This document shows, piece after piece, positions 26,402 through 33,640 of a DNA stretch of 64,000 bases. Position 1 is the stretch's first letter, and each line of letters opens with the position of its first letter. Below the pieces are notes generated by a model, which was not told where the DNA came from, searched no databases, and saw nothing but the letters and a program-made list of their open reading frames with translations. The DNA is from Acidobacteriota bacterium (GTDB lineage Bacteria; Acidobacteriota; Blastocatellia; Pyrinomonadales; Pyrinomonadaceae), in the NCBI GenBank assembly GCA_016713675.1, contig JADJOS010000001.1:868001-932000 (forward strand). The letters run 5' to 3'. The position numbers and the translations under genes were made by a program.

Positions 26402-26474
26402 CTCATCCCTCATACCTCATCACTCACCCCCTCAACACTCATCCCTCGCCACTCGTCACTCATCACTCGTCACT
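26402..26474. repeat. Heptamer tandem repeat, CTCATCM type
   Basis: About ten degenerate seven-base units (CTCATCC, CTCATAC, CTCATCA, CTCGTCA) run in register apart from one extra base. The purely pyrimidine-biased top strand and the absence of a reading frame mark it as a non-coding short tandem repeat. The remaining bases of this intergenic gap hold only the upstream region of the next gene. Confidence 0.7.
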
Positions 26475-26594
26475 TCCCCAGCCCCTTTACATTTCTTTGC
26501 ACATCTCGACGTAAATAGTTTCAACTAAACGCTTTCGAAGCGCGTCTTAGTACCGAAAGCGTAAATGCTAGACAAGATCATAAGGAGTAAAACA

Positions 26595-27185
26595 ATGTCA
26601 TTAAAAAATAAATTCTTTTCAGGTATCACACTCGGAGCCGCAGTTTTCGCATTCTCAGCGATCGGCATGGCTCAGGAAGTAACGACCACCACGACCACGC
26701 CGGACAAGGTCGAGAAAGTAAAAGGCGACCATCGCGGCCACGGCAAACGCGGCATGGGACGCGGCGAATTTGGCGGCAAATTCGGACGCGGCGGCAAGGG
26801 CATGATGGGACATCGCGGTATGGGAATGTTCCGCTTCGTCGAACTGACCGAAGCACAAAAGGTGCAGCTCAAGGCCATCCACGAAGCCAACAAGCCGAGC
26901 CAGGAGTTTCGCGACGAGATGATGACGCTTCGCACCGCAAAACGTGCCGGCACCATCACCGCTGACCAGCAGGCCCGCATCGACACGCTCAAAGCTCAGG
27001 CCAAGGAAAAGCACGCATCTGTCAAAGCACAGATCCAGGCCATCCTGACCCCCGAGCAGAAAGCCCAGATCGAGACCAAAAAAGCTGAAATGAAGCTCAA
27101 AATGGAAGAACGCCGCAAACAGCGTATGGAACGCAAAGCCGCTACCCCGGCAGCCACAACCACCACCGACAAACCCAAGAACTAG
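26595..27185 (+). CDS. Periplasmic LTxxQ (Spy/CpxP-like) protein
   Basis: A 196-residue secreted protein. A signal peptide (about residues 1-26, ending GMAQE) is followed by a Gly/His/Arg-rich segment (about 45-75) and then a long helical region with two LTxxQ motifs, LTEAQ (about 87) and LTPEQ (about 152). This motif defines the Spy/CpxP family of periplasmic chaperones or metal/stress sensors. The C-terminal helix is highly charged and ends in a Thr/Pro/Ala tail. AAGGAG precedes the chosen ATG, whereas an upstream in-frame ATG at 26565 lacks a site. The Gly/His-rich insert is unusual and could bind metal. A hairpin terminator follows. Confidence 0.85.
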   Translation: MSLKNKFFSGITLGAAVFAFSAIGMAQEVTTTTTTPDKVEKVKGDHRGHGKRGMGRGEFGGKFGRGGKGMMGHRGMGMFRFVELTEAQKVQLKAIHEANKPSQEFRDEMMTLRTAKRAGTITADQQARIDTLKAQAKEKHASVKAQIQAILTPEQKAQIETKKAEMKLKMEERRKQRMERKAATPAATTTTDKPKN

Positions 27186-27237
27186 TCGGTATTCTTGTCA
27201 GAACCGCGAGCGGTAGCGACCGGGTTCCGTAAACACC

Positions 27238-27268
27238 AAAGGCGTGAAGCAAAAGCTCCACGCCTTTT
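27238..27268 (+). terminator. Intrinsic terminator after the LTxxQ gene
   Basis: The stem AAAGGCGTG-AGC pairs with GCT-CACGCCTTT around AAAA and is followed by TCTTCT. It lies about 50 bases after the LTxxQ stop codon. Confidence 0.8.
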
Positions 27269-27295
27269 CTTCTGATTCCTGATCTCAGAATCTTA

Positions 27296-27358
27296 ATTCC
27301 GCATTCTATATTCGATATTCTGAATTCCGCATTCGATATTCCGCATTCCGCATTCCGC
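27296..27358. repeat. Nine-unit heptamer tandem repeat, ATTCNNN
   Basis: Nine exact seven-base steps, each starting ATTC: ATTCCGC five times, ATTCGAT twice, ATTCTAT and ATTCTGA once each. It is non-coding, in the 310-base gap between the LTxxQ gene and the truncated HTH gene. Similar heptamer repeats lie at 26313-26357 and 26402-26474. Confidence 0.8.
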
Positions 27359-27495
27359 CTTGCTCTCCTCGTCCCTCGTCCCTTCCCCAAACGCTACTAA
27401 TTGTCTGTTGATCCCACGCATACAATAAGTATAGTTTTGATCTCATTGCACAAGCCCGCACGTTAATAAGGGCGTAACACTCAACGCGAGATCAT

Positions 27496-27630
27496 ATGCC
27501 CGACGAACAACTCCTAAAAGCCTTCGGCCACCGCATCCGCCACCTCCGCACCGCCAAAGGCATCTCCCAGTATTTACGACGAGGTCTTGTGAAAGGATCT
27601 AAAATAATTGAAAAGCAGAAATATTCTTAG
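27496..27630 (+). pseudogene. Truncated XRE-family HTH regulator
   Basis: The ATG at 27496 opens MPDEQLLKAFGHRIRHLRTA followed by KGISQ, the first helix and the beginning of helix 2 of a Cro/CI-type HTH such as the regulators that accompany restriction-modification systems. After the Gln codon near 27570 the similarity ends, and a short unrelated tail leads to a stop at 27630, overlapping the convergent nuclease gene. The rest of the domain (helices 2-5) is missing. The break coincides with the left edge of the restriction-modification cassette, so insertion of that cassette or a deletion most likely truncated it. Confidence 0.65.
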
Positions 27631-28519
27631 TACCTGACGAACCGGAATTTAGAAACAGCGCTGCTTCCTTTCCAACATCTGCCACGTTAGGAAATACAGT
27701 GGAATTTCTATTAAAGAAGTTAAAGAACTCTGCAAGCGATAAACAAATTCCATTTCTTGACGGATGACCCCAATAGTTGCCAGCAGACATTGTTTTAACG
27801 CGCATCACATCTAGATTTTCGGCTTTGTAACCCTGCGGACCCTTTTTCTGAGTTGGAACAGTTGCAAACGCATACCCGAAAATCCCCAGATTTTGCAGTG
27901 AAAAGCCGTTGCGCCCTATAGAAAAGCCATTTGGAATTAACGCCCCTTTACGAGCCTGATTGTAAAGCATATTCCAAAGCATCGGTATCTGAGCATTATC
28001 ATTCCAATTCGTTTTGCATTGGAAATTGACGACACCCGTTTTATCAAATGTTTCTTCGACAATGTCGCTTGCCTTGAGAAGTAAATTTTTTCTAGTATCG
28101 GCGACCGTGGATTCTGCAAGTGCTTTAGAACTAATCAATATCACGTCAGGTTCACTTCTAAGGACTGAATTTTCAAAGCAAACGCTCAACGCATCCTTGA
28201 TTGGTTTTGGACACAATGGCCCTCCGCGCACACAAACAGCGTGGGTTCCAACCAAACAAAGATTTAGATACCAGACAACAAGAGCCTCCCACGTAGAACC
28301 AGCACTTGAGAGACTTCCTTGGGAACGGTCGTCACTTCCCGCAAGTTTGAAAGCTCCTGACAAACAATCCCCAAGTCTAATTAAATCAGACTTTTTAGTC
28401 GCTCCAGCTAGTTTGTTAAGAAAGAACTCTTGGCGTAGATTCCAATGAGTCCCGAAACCCTTAAGTCGAAAAAGGTCAGATACCGCCTCGGTGCGTAATT
28501 GTTCAATGAGTGATGTCAT
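27599..28519 (-). CDS. Probable type II restriction endonuclease
   Basis: A 306-residue protein encoded directly downstream of a cytosine-5 methyltransferase. I do not recognise the exact family. The region RSEPDVILIS (about residues 120-130) followed by VVNFQCKTNWNDNAQIPMLW (about 175-195) fits a PD-(D/E)xK nuclease core, with the Asp and a Q-x-K metal-site triad. The latter string resembles the NgoBV/NlaIV-like group from memory, which is a weak assignment. AAGGA six bases before the ATG at 28519 supports this start over an in-frame codon at 28573. The local A/T content is higher than in the flanking genes, in line with transfer. Confidence 0.7.
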   Translation of the reverse strand: MTSLIEQLRTEAVSDLFRLKGFGTHWNLRQEFFLNKLAGATKKSDLIRLGDCLSGAFKLAGSDDRSQGSLSSAGSTWEALVVWYLNLCLVGTHAVCVRGGPLCPKPIKDALSVCFENSVLRSEPDVILISSKALAESTVADTRKNLLLKASDIVEETFDKTGVVNFQCKTNWNDNAQIPMLWNMLYNQARKGALIPNGFSIGRNGFSLQNLGIFGYAFATVPTQKKGPQGYKAENLDVMRVKTMSAGNYWGHPSRNGICLSLAEFFNFFNRNSTVFPNVADVGKEAALFLNSGSSGTKNISAFQLF

Positions 28520-28581
28520 TTCAGTCCTTAGTATCTTCAACACCGGAATCAATTTCGCGCAGAATTTTGCCAAATGTTGAC

Positions 28582-30010
28582 CTATTTTTCTGCCAACATT
28601 ACCGGAACAGCATTACCAATCTGTGTATAGCGGAACATCTCGATCCCATTTGTCGAGACTTGGATCGCCAGCCCGCCGACGGCCGCCAGTTGTGCGGGGG
28701 CCTTTGAATTCGTACCAGTCGGGGAAAGTCTGGATTCTTGCCCATTCGCGTACCGTAGGAGATCGAGGTTGGCTGTAATGAACGAAGTCCTCGGGCAAGG
28801 ATGTAACTGTTAGATTGGGGCCGTTTGCATCCCAACTCCGAGGAAAAACCCTCTGGGCAAATTTCTTAGTTTGAAATTCTTCAGGAATTTCGCCTCCGTT
28901 TCGAAGCATGTGAATAAACTTGTCGCTTACGTGCTTTGAATGGCGGGAATATTCCTGTTCTGTCAATCTTGAACCCTTATTCGCGACGATTCCGCCCGGT
29001 CCGGTCCGCAGCTTCCTTTGGATTTCGGTTACCGGTTCGTTGACATATTCCGTAGTCGCATCCCGTGTGAGGTAGCGTGGATCCTCCAAATCCGATAGTA
29101 ATTCCACGAGCGTCGGTGGCGTACCCGACGGAGCTGGCAGAAATCCATCCTCGACTGCTCCCGGACGAGGATGTGAGTCTCGGCCAGCCGCATACAACAG
29201 ATGATCCGGAATAACGTCCGCACGGATTCCAACCATTATTACTCTTGGACGATTTTGCGGAACGCCATAGTCTTTGGCGTGAACAAGTTCCCATCGAATG
29301 CGATAGTCCTCTAGCGATTCGAATTCGGCCAATACCGCCCGGAATATCTCACCGCTTTCTCCGGCAGGTGTCCACCGTGCGTTGAGAAGGCCTCGAACAT
29401 TCTCAAACAGAAATGCCTTGGGACGGACGGCTCGGATTACTCGAACCATCTCTTGGAACAAGTGGTTCGATGGAATGTCTTTCTTATCGAGCTTAAATGT
29501 TCTTCGATGCCCAATCCCGGAATACCCTTGACACGGCGGCCCACCACAAACAAGATCAATATCTTCGATCCCCTTGTATCGCCAAAATGTCTTTAAAAGT
29601 TGGAGATCTACGTCCGTTAAATTGTAGACATCGCCTACGGGCACTAAATCCAAAGCCGTCCGATTTGCAATATACGTTTCGGCAGCGTGTTGGCTAATTT
29701 CGCTGAAGAGTAATGGCGTAAAGCCGCTGGCTTCAAGTCCAAGTGAAAGACCGCCACAGCCCGCAAATAAGTCAATTAAGGAAAATGAACTACCGACCGA
29801 TTCCTTTGATACCGATCTGGATACGATCGGATTAGCCTCGCCGTTAACAAAACGAGAAATGGGAATATCAATAGCCTTTTTCAAAACTCGCCGCTTTGTT
29901 GATTTCTTTTTGAGTTCAAGCTGATATTCCTTCAAGTCCTCTTCGACGAGTGACTTCACTTCGTCCAGACTTACATCAGAAACGCCTAAATGTTCTTCGA
30001 ATGTACTCAT
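28582..30010 (-). pseudogene. DNA cytosine-5 methyltransferase with a frameshift before motif X
   Basis: The main frame (28613-30010, 465 residues) carries motif I DLFAGCGGLSLGLEASGF, motif IV GGPPCQGYSG with the catalytic Cys, motif VI ENVRGLL and motif VIII QNRPRVIMVGIR, so it is a C5-methyltransferase protecting the partner nuclease site. It ends as SLDKWDRDVPLYTDW. Shifting frame near 28640-28646 instead gives EMFRYTQIGNAVPVMLAEK and a stop at 28582-28584, which is motif X (GNAVP), normally essential for folding of the AdoMet site. The gene is therefore frameshifted in this sequence. Either the enzyme is damaged or one base is wrong in the assembly. It lies between the HTH and nuclease genes of the cassette. 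Confidence 0.85.
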
Positions 30011-30027
30011 CTCAGGTTTTCGTAAAA

Positions 30028-30303
30028 TTAGATCGTCGAACGCTCTCGGTTCGAGTCCGGACTATCGAGAATGGACTCGACAATCGAAATGAACTTAGCC
30101 AATGGAACGCCGATTGATTTGCAAAATGCTCTTAACTCGACCACATCTACCCGTCGTTCTCCGCGTTCAACTTTGCTCACAAAGCTCTGCGTTTGGCCGA
30201 GTCGTTCTGCCAAGTCCATCTGCGTCAAGCCCTTCTCCTCGCGGGCGGTTCGAAGCTGTTCAAGAAAAAGGGAGTACTCCCTTGAGTAAATAGATTTTTC
30301 CAT
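30028..30303 (-). CDS. XRE-family HTH protein, restriction-modification control gene
   Basis: A 91-residue protein with a Cro/CI-type helix-turn-helix at about residues 14-70: LRTAREEKGLTQMDLAERLG, then QTQSFVSKVERGERRVDVVE. The length and position, 17 bases upstream of the methyltransferase, fit a controller (C) protein that times expression of the restriction enzyme. It could also be a general regulator carried with the cassette. Its start ATG at 30303 leaves an A/T-rich upstream region up to 30360 that probably holds the cassette promoter. Confidence 0.82.
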   Translation of the reverse strand: MEKSIYSREYSLFLEQLRTAREEKGLTQMDLAERLGQTQSFVSKVERGERRVDVVELRAFCKSIGVPLAKFISIVESILDSPDSNRERSTI

Positions 30304-30392
30304 TGGTGATTCTCTTCTAAGCGAAGCCTATAGTCGGATTTCGAATAGTCCAAAATCGACTTATTTGTTGATGGTTGTGGGTTGATTGGTTA

Positions 30393-30557
30393 CTAACTGA
30401 GGCGATAGCCGCGGAGGTTTTTTGCCCAGAGGGCTTTGCGCAAACGTAGTTCGGGTTTTGTGTGGCGGTCGCGGTTGGCGGCCATTACGCGTGAGGTGGT
30501 TTCGCTCAGCGGGACGGGAGATCGTTTGTCGCGGATGTAGCTCAAGGTCCAATCATA
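30393..30557 (-). pseudogene. N-terminal fragment of a Vsr-like mismatch endonuclease
   Basis: A leftward frame contains SRVMAANRDRHTKPELRLRK followed by ALWAKNLRGYRLS and a stop at 30393. The order SR-x-M...TKPE-x-x-LR-x-ALW...G-x-R-x-RL is the characteristic N-terminus of the very-short-patch repair (Vsr) family, which repairs T:G mismatches left by cytosine-5 methylation. All of the catalytic half (zinc and DxE region) is missing. The truncation faces the right edge of the restriction-modification cassette, mirroring the truncated HTH gene on the left. No proper start codon with a binding site is visible, so this is a remnant. Confidence 0.65.
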
Positions 30558-30578
30558 TCAGTAAGATGAAGTGCAATT

Positions 30579-30659
30579 CATCGCGTAGCGATATTTGATT
30601 GTAGCCGTGGGTGAAAACCCACGGAAAATGGGTTACGATGTCCGCGTCGCGTAGCGACG
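30579..30659. repeat. REP-type hairpins upstream of the REP transposase
   Basis: Three short hairpins lie in a row: ATCGC/GCGAT (30579-30591), CCGTGGGT-gaaa-ACCCACGG (30605-30624) and CGTCGC-gta-GCGACG (30645-30659). The last two recur in reversed arrangement downstream of the transposase, so they are its REP recognition elements. Confidence 0.8.
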
Positions 30660-30666
30660 ATTGAAG

Positions 30667-31119
30667 ATGGCCAATACATATTCCCAAGTCTATTTACATT
30701 TTGTATTCAGCACCAAAAATCGTGCCGAGTTGATTTCGGCGAATATTGAAGAGCGTGTTTGGTCATACATTGCCGGCGTTGCCAAACACCATGGAATGAC
30801 TCCGATTCAAATCGGTGGTATTGAGACCCACGTGCACGCTTTCGTAGGTTTGCCTACGACGATGTCTTCAAGTGAGGGAGCAAAAGCACTAAAGGGAGAT
30901 TCGTCGTACGGGATTCGTCGGGAATTTGAAGGAATGTCGAATTTTGGATGGCAAGATGGTTACGGCGTGTTTTCCGTTTCGCACTCCGCGATCTCATCGG
31001 TGACAAAGTATATAAAGGACCAACGCGAGCATCATTCAAATCGGAGCTTTGAGGAGGAATATGTTGCTCTCCTTCAGAAGCACGGCATCGAATATGATGA
31101 GCGGTATTTGTTCGACTGA
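30667..31119 (+). CDS. REP-associated tyrosine transposase (RAYT, IS200-like Y1 family)
   Basis: A 150-residue protein beginning MANTYSQVYLHFVFSTKNR, the usual start of IS200/REP-type transposases. It carries the HUH motif in THVHAFVGLP (about residue 58) and the catalytic Tyr in SSVTKYIKDQREHH (about 117). These single-strand DNA transposases cut at REP hairpins, and the gene is flanked on both sides by matching hairpins. An in-frame TTG at 30661 adds two residues, but the family start is the ATG at 30667. The ORF is intact, so it may be active. Confidence 0.9.
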   Translation: MANTYSQVYLHFVFSTKNRAELISANIEERVWSYIAGVAKHHGMTPIQIGGIETHVHAFVGLPTTMSSSEGAKALKGDSSYGIRREFEGMSNFGWQDGYGVFSVSHSAISSVTKYIKDQREHHSNRSFEEEYVALLQKHGIEYDERYLFD

Positions 31120-31125
31120 TTCAAG

Positions 31126-31208
31126 CGTCGCTAACGCGACGAGATGATTTTGTTTATCGTTTCCGTGGGTTCTTACCCACGGCTACAGTCAAACGTCGCT
31201 ATGCGACG
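31126..31208. repeat. REP-type hairpins downstream of the REP transposase
   Basis: CGTCGC/GCGACG (31126-31141), CCGTGGGT-tctt-ACCCACGG (31163-31182) and CGTCGC-tat-GCGACG (31194-31208). They repeat the stems found upstream, giving an inverted pair around the transposase and defining a mobile unit of about 630 bases. Confidence 0.8.
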
Positions 31209-31385
31209 AAAACGGTTTCGCCCCTTTCCTTTACCATCCGGCCACAATTCGAGCAGCTCCCATTTCGTACAGACAAATGCGGTGTTTTCGTCTTCGAGAA
31301 CATCCTTGGTCGTAAGGCCGTCCCGATCGTCGTCGGCACAGCCGCGAGACTTATTCTTCGCGACACTTGGCGGTGATGGGGGCAA
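31209..31385 (-). pseudogene. Possible gene fragment cut by the REP unit
   Basis: A leftward frame starting near 31385 reads VLEDENTAFVCTKWELLELW and then a basic RNRFRR before running into the REP hairpin at 31208. The stretch looks protein-like (balanced charge, aromatic residues), and its last residues are encoded by REP sequence, so a gene may have been truncated by the REP/transposase unit. I do not recognise it. The remaining bases up to 31547 show no convincing gene. The alternative is non-coding, GC-rich DNA at the end of a mobile element. Confidence 0.3.
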
Positions 31386-31547
31386 TGGTGCGGCTGGGCT
31401 CGATGGGTGCGAGATGGAGCGGCGGCGCGTGCGGTTGGGATCTGAGTTTTCGGTTGGGGACGCTGGACGGCGATGGGGAAATTGTCTTTTCGGACAGCGA
31501 CAGCGGCACCGGCAGCCGGCAACAGTTTTTAAGACGCGTTTTTTGGA

Positions 31548-31646
31548 TTGTCGCTGGGCCGTTTTTTATTGTCGCTGACCCATGTTCTGATCGTCGCTGA
31601 CCCCTATTTACATTGTCGCCGGGCCCCTAAAAAACTGTTGCAGAAC
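31548..31646. repeat. Second array of five phased TTGTCGC repeats
   Basis: Copies begin at 31548 (TTGTCGCTGGGC), 31569 (TTGTCGCTGACC), 31591 (TCGTCGCTGACC), 31613 (TTGTCGCCGGGC) and 31635 (CTGTTGCAGAAC), spaced 21, 22, 22 and 22 bases. Count, spacing, orientation and the variant last copy match the array at 924-1021, although the bases between copies differ. It is probably the end of a related mobile element. Confidence 0.65.
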
Positions 31647-31682
31647 GCGATTTTATGGCATTTTCCCGCTTTTTGTTGATCT

Positions 31683-31704
31683 AATTGTGGTACGTACCAC
31701 AATT
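31683..31704. promoter_or_regulatory. 22-bp perfect palindrome, possible operator
   Basis: AATTGTGGTAC is followed directly by its reverse complement, with no spacer. It lies in a non-coding stretch about 80 bases beyond the stop of the leftward asparagine-synthase-like gene and 37 bases right of the TTGTCGC array. A homodimeric regulator or an element-encoded protein could bind it. A terminator role is unlikely because it lacks a loop. Confidence 0.45.
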
Positions 31705-31781
31705 TGAACGTGAGGTGAAAAAATACACGTTTGGTCATCGCCGAAAACGCGCATTTTCGATCCGCAGATCCGCATTTTGGC

Positions 31782-33536
31782 TTAAGGCAGCAGGTGATCG
31801 CCGCCGCACATCTTCCAGTATTCAAAGAACGTGCTCGCCGGTCCGATAATATAGCCGTAGTCGCGAAGCCCCGTGGCATGCGCCCACTTTGCCAGCCGCA
31901 GAGTGCGTTTGTTCAGTATCTCGTCGGGGAACGTTTCGGAGTCGAGCATTTTGGCTGCCTGCTCCATCACGACGCGTTTTTGAGCGGCCCGCTCGGCCGA
32001 CTGATATTTGTCTTCCCATTGATACGCCAGCCCCTCGGGCACAGGCACCGGACACGGCACATGCCCCGGATATGCCTGCCACGGCACACTCCTGACGGCC
32101 GGCGGAAACCGGTCGAGCAGCTTTACATATAGCCGGTGCAGCAGGCATCGGTCGAGCGGGACGGTTAGTATCAACGCAACGAACGAACTGTCAAAGAACG
32201 GCAGGTGAAACTCGAGCCGGTGCAGGTCGATATTCTCAAAATGCTTAGCAAGTTTGCGATGCTGATCGTTAACGAGCAAGTGAAGATAAAAGCCGCGGGC
32301 CTTGTCATTACAGTCAAATTTGGACAGCTCTTCGCGGATGCCGTCGTGTATGATCGACGAGATCCGCTCGGCGATCTCCTTGCGAAAGAGCTTCGGCGAA
32401 ACCTGAGCAAATTCAAGTGCCAGGTGCTCTTCGATGGCAGCGTCCGTCTGCCCGCTGCGCAGCATTTCTACCATGTTCTCGGTCAGATGAACGTGGCCGA
32501 GAGCCACACTGCCGCCCTCGCCGCTCCAGACGATGTTCGGGTGTTCGGCAATGGTCCCGGCGGCTTGTTCCGTCAGCCAGGCATCCGCCATCAACATCGA
32601 GTAATCAGGCACCAGGTCGCCCGCCTGTTTCGGAATTTCGTAGTGCGTTGTTCCGGCCGCACGGGCGAATTCGCGGCCGAATACCTGATCCTGTGTTTTC
32701 GACCGCGAGAAATTGTATGTGTGGACGGAGGCTTTCTGTTCGACCAAAGCCGCTACGATGCACCGCGAGTCAAGCCCGCCGCTAAGGTATGCCGCCGTGA
32801 CCGAGTCGCGTTGGTTGCGTCGGTCGACCGCGCCCATAAACGAGGAATAGAGTTCCGTTAAAACCTCATCCTCGGGCCTGTCCGCTTCTTCGATCAGGTC
32901 CCAATTCCAATACGTTTCGCTCGATACCGATTCGCCGGCCACCGACAGTATCTCGGCCGCCTTGAGCAAGCGAATATCGGTGTACGGCGTCAGATCGGCA
33001 AGCGGATATCCGAGCCCGACCAGCTCCGTCACGGCCCGGACATCGAGGCGTTTCGGTATCGCATCGACCTTTTCGAGGATACGCATCGCGCTTGCGAAAA
33101 TGACAAATTCAGGGCCGATCCAGTAATACAGCGGCCTCAACCCGAGCTTGTCCGCGACCAGTCTTATTTCGTTCCGCTCTGGCCGATAGTTGACGGCGCT
33201 GAATGCCCCGTTTGCTGCAGTCAGATTCCGGTAGGTTCCCGACTCCATGTCCAGATCGATCGCCGCCGTGTCCGCCTCGCGGCCGGTATCAGATCCCGTT
33301 TCGCGGCCAAGCAGCGGGTCGCCCGTCACAAGCGTGATCGAGCCGCCACTGCCTCGGTGAACGGCCGATTCGCCAAACGCACCTATATCCAGTTTGACAA
33401 GGAAACTTCGCTCATCCGCAAACACGTCGATCTTTTGGCCCTCAAGGCGCGATATTTTCTGCCGCAATGTCTCGCATATCGAGACCGGCGGCGGCGTATT
33501 TGGTTTTCGGCTAACAATTCCGGCGATCAGGGTCAT
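31782..33536 (-). CDS. Asparagine-synthase-like ATP-dependent amide ligase
   Basis: A 584-residue protein with an N-terminal Ntn-like half (about 1-190) and a synthetase half. The PP-loop AAYLSGGLDSRCIVAALVEQ near residue 250 (SGGxDS) binds ATP. The N-terminus reads MTLIAGIVS and lacks the Cys2 nucleophile of glutamine-dependent AsnB, so it cannot release ammonia from glutamine in the usual way. Such inactive glutaminase halves occur in beta-lactam synthetase and lasso-peptide cyclase relatives. No precursor peptide, RRE protein or protease gene is visible alongside, so the product cannot be named. It is a single leftward gene with 104 bases to the MFS gene. Confidence 0.8.
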   Translation of the reverse strand: MTLIAGIVSRKPNTPPPVSICETLRQKISRLEGQKIDVFADERSFLVKLDIGAFGESAVHRGSGGSITLVTGDPLLGRETGSDTGREADTAAIDLDMESGTYRNLTAANGAFSAVNYRPERNEIRLVADKLGLRPLYYWIGPEFVIFASAMRILEKVDAIPKRLDVRAVTELVGLGYPLADLTPYTDIRLLKAAEILSVAGESVSSETYWNWDLIEEADRPEDEVLTELYSSFMGAVDRRNQRDSVTAAYLSGGLDSRCIVAALVEQKASVHTYNFSRSKTQDQVFGREFARAAGTTHYEIPKQAGDLVPDYSMLMADAWLTEQAAGTIAEHPNIVWSGEGGSVALGHVHLTENMVEMLRSGQTDAAIEEHLALEFAQVSPKLFRKEIAERISSIIHDGIREELSKFDCNDKARGFYLHLLVNDQHRKLAKHFENIDLHRLEFHLPFFDSSFVALILTVPLDRCLLHRLYVKLLDRFPPAVRSVPWQAYPGHVPCPVPVPEGLAYQWEDKYQSAERAAQKRVVMEQAAKMLDSETFPDEILNKRTLRLAKWAHATGLRDYGYIIGPASTFFEYWKMCGGDHLLP

Positions 33537-33640
33537 CGTACAAATTCTCGAACCTGCAAGCTAATAAAACACCTAGTAGGCCGCGGCTTTCACAAATATT
33601 TTCTTATTTGATATCGATGGTCTGCGCAGATCTATCTAAG

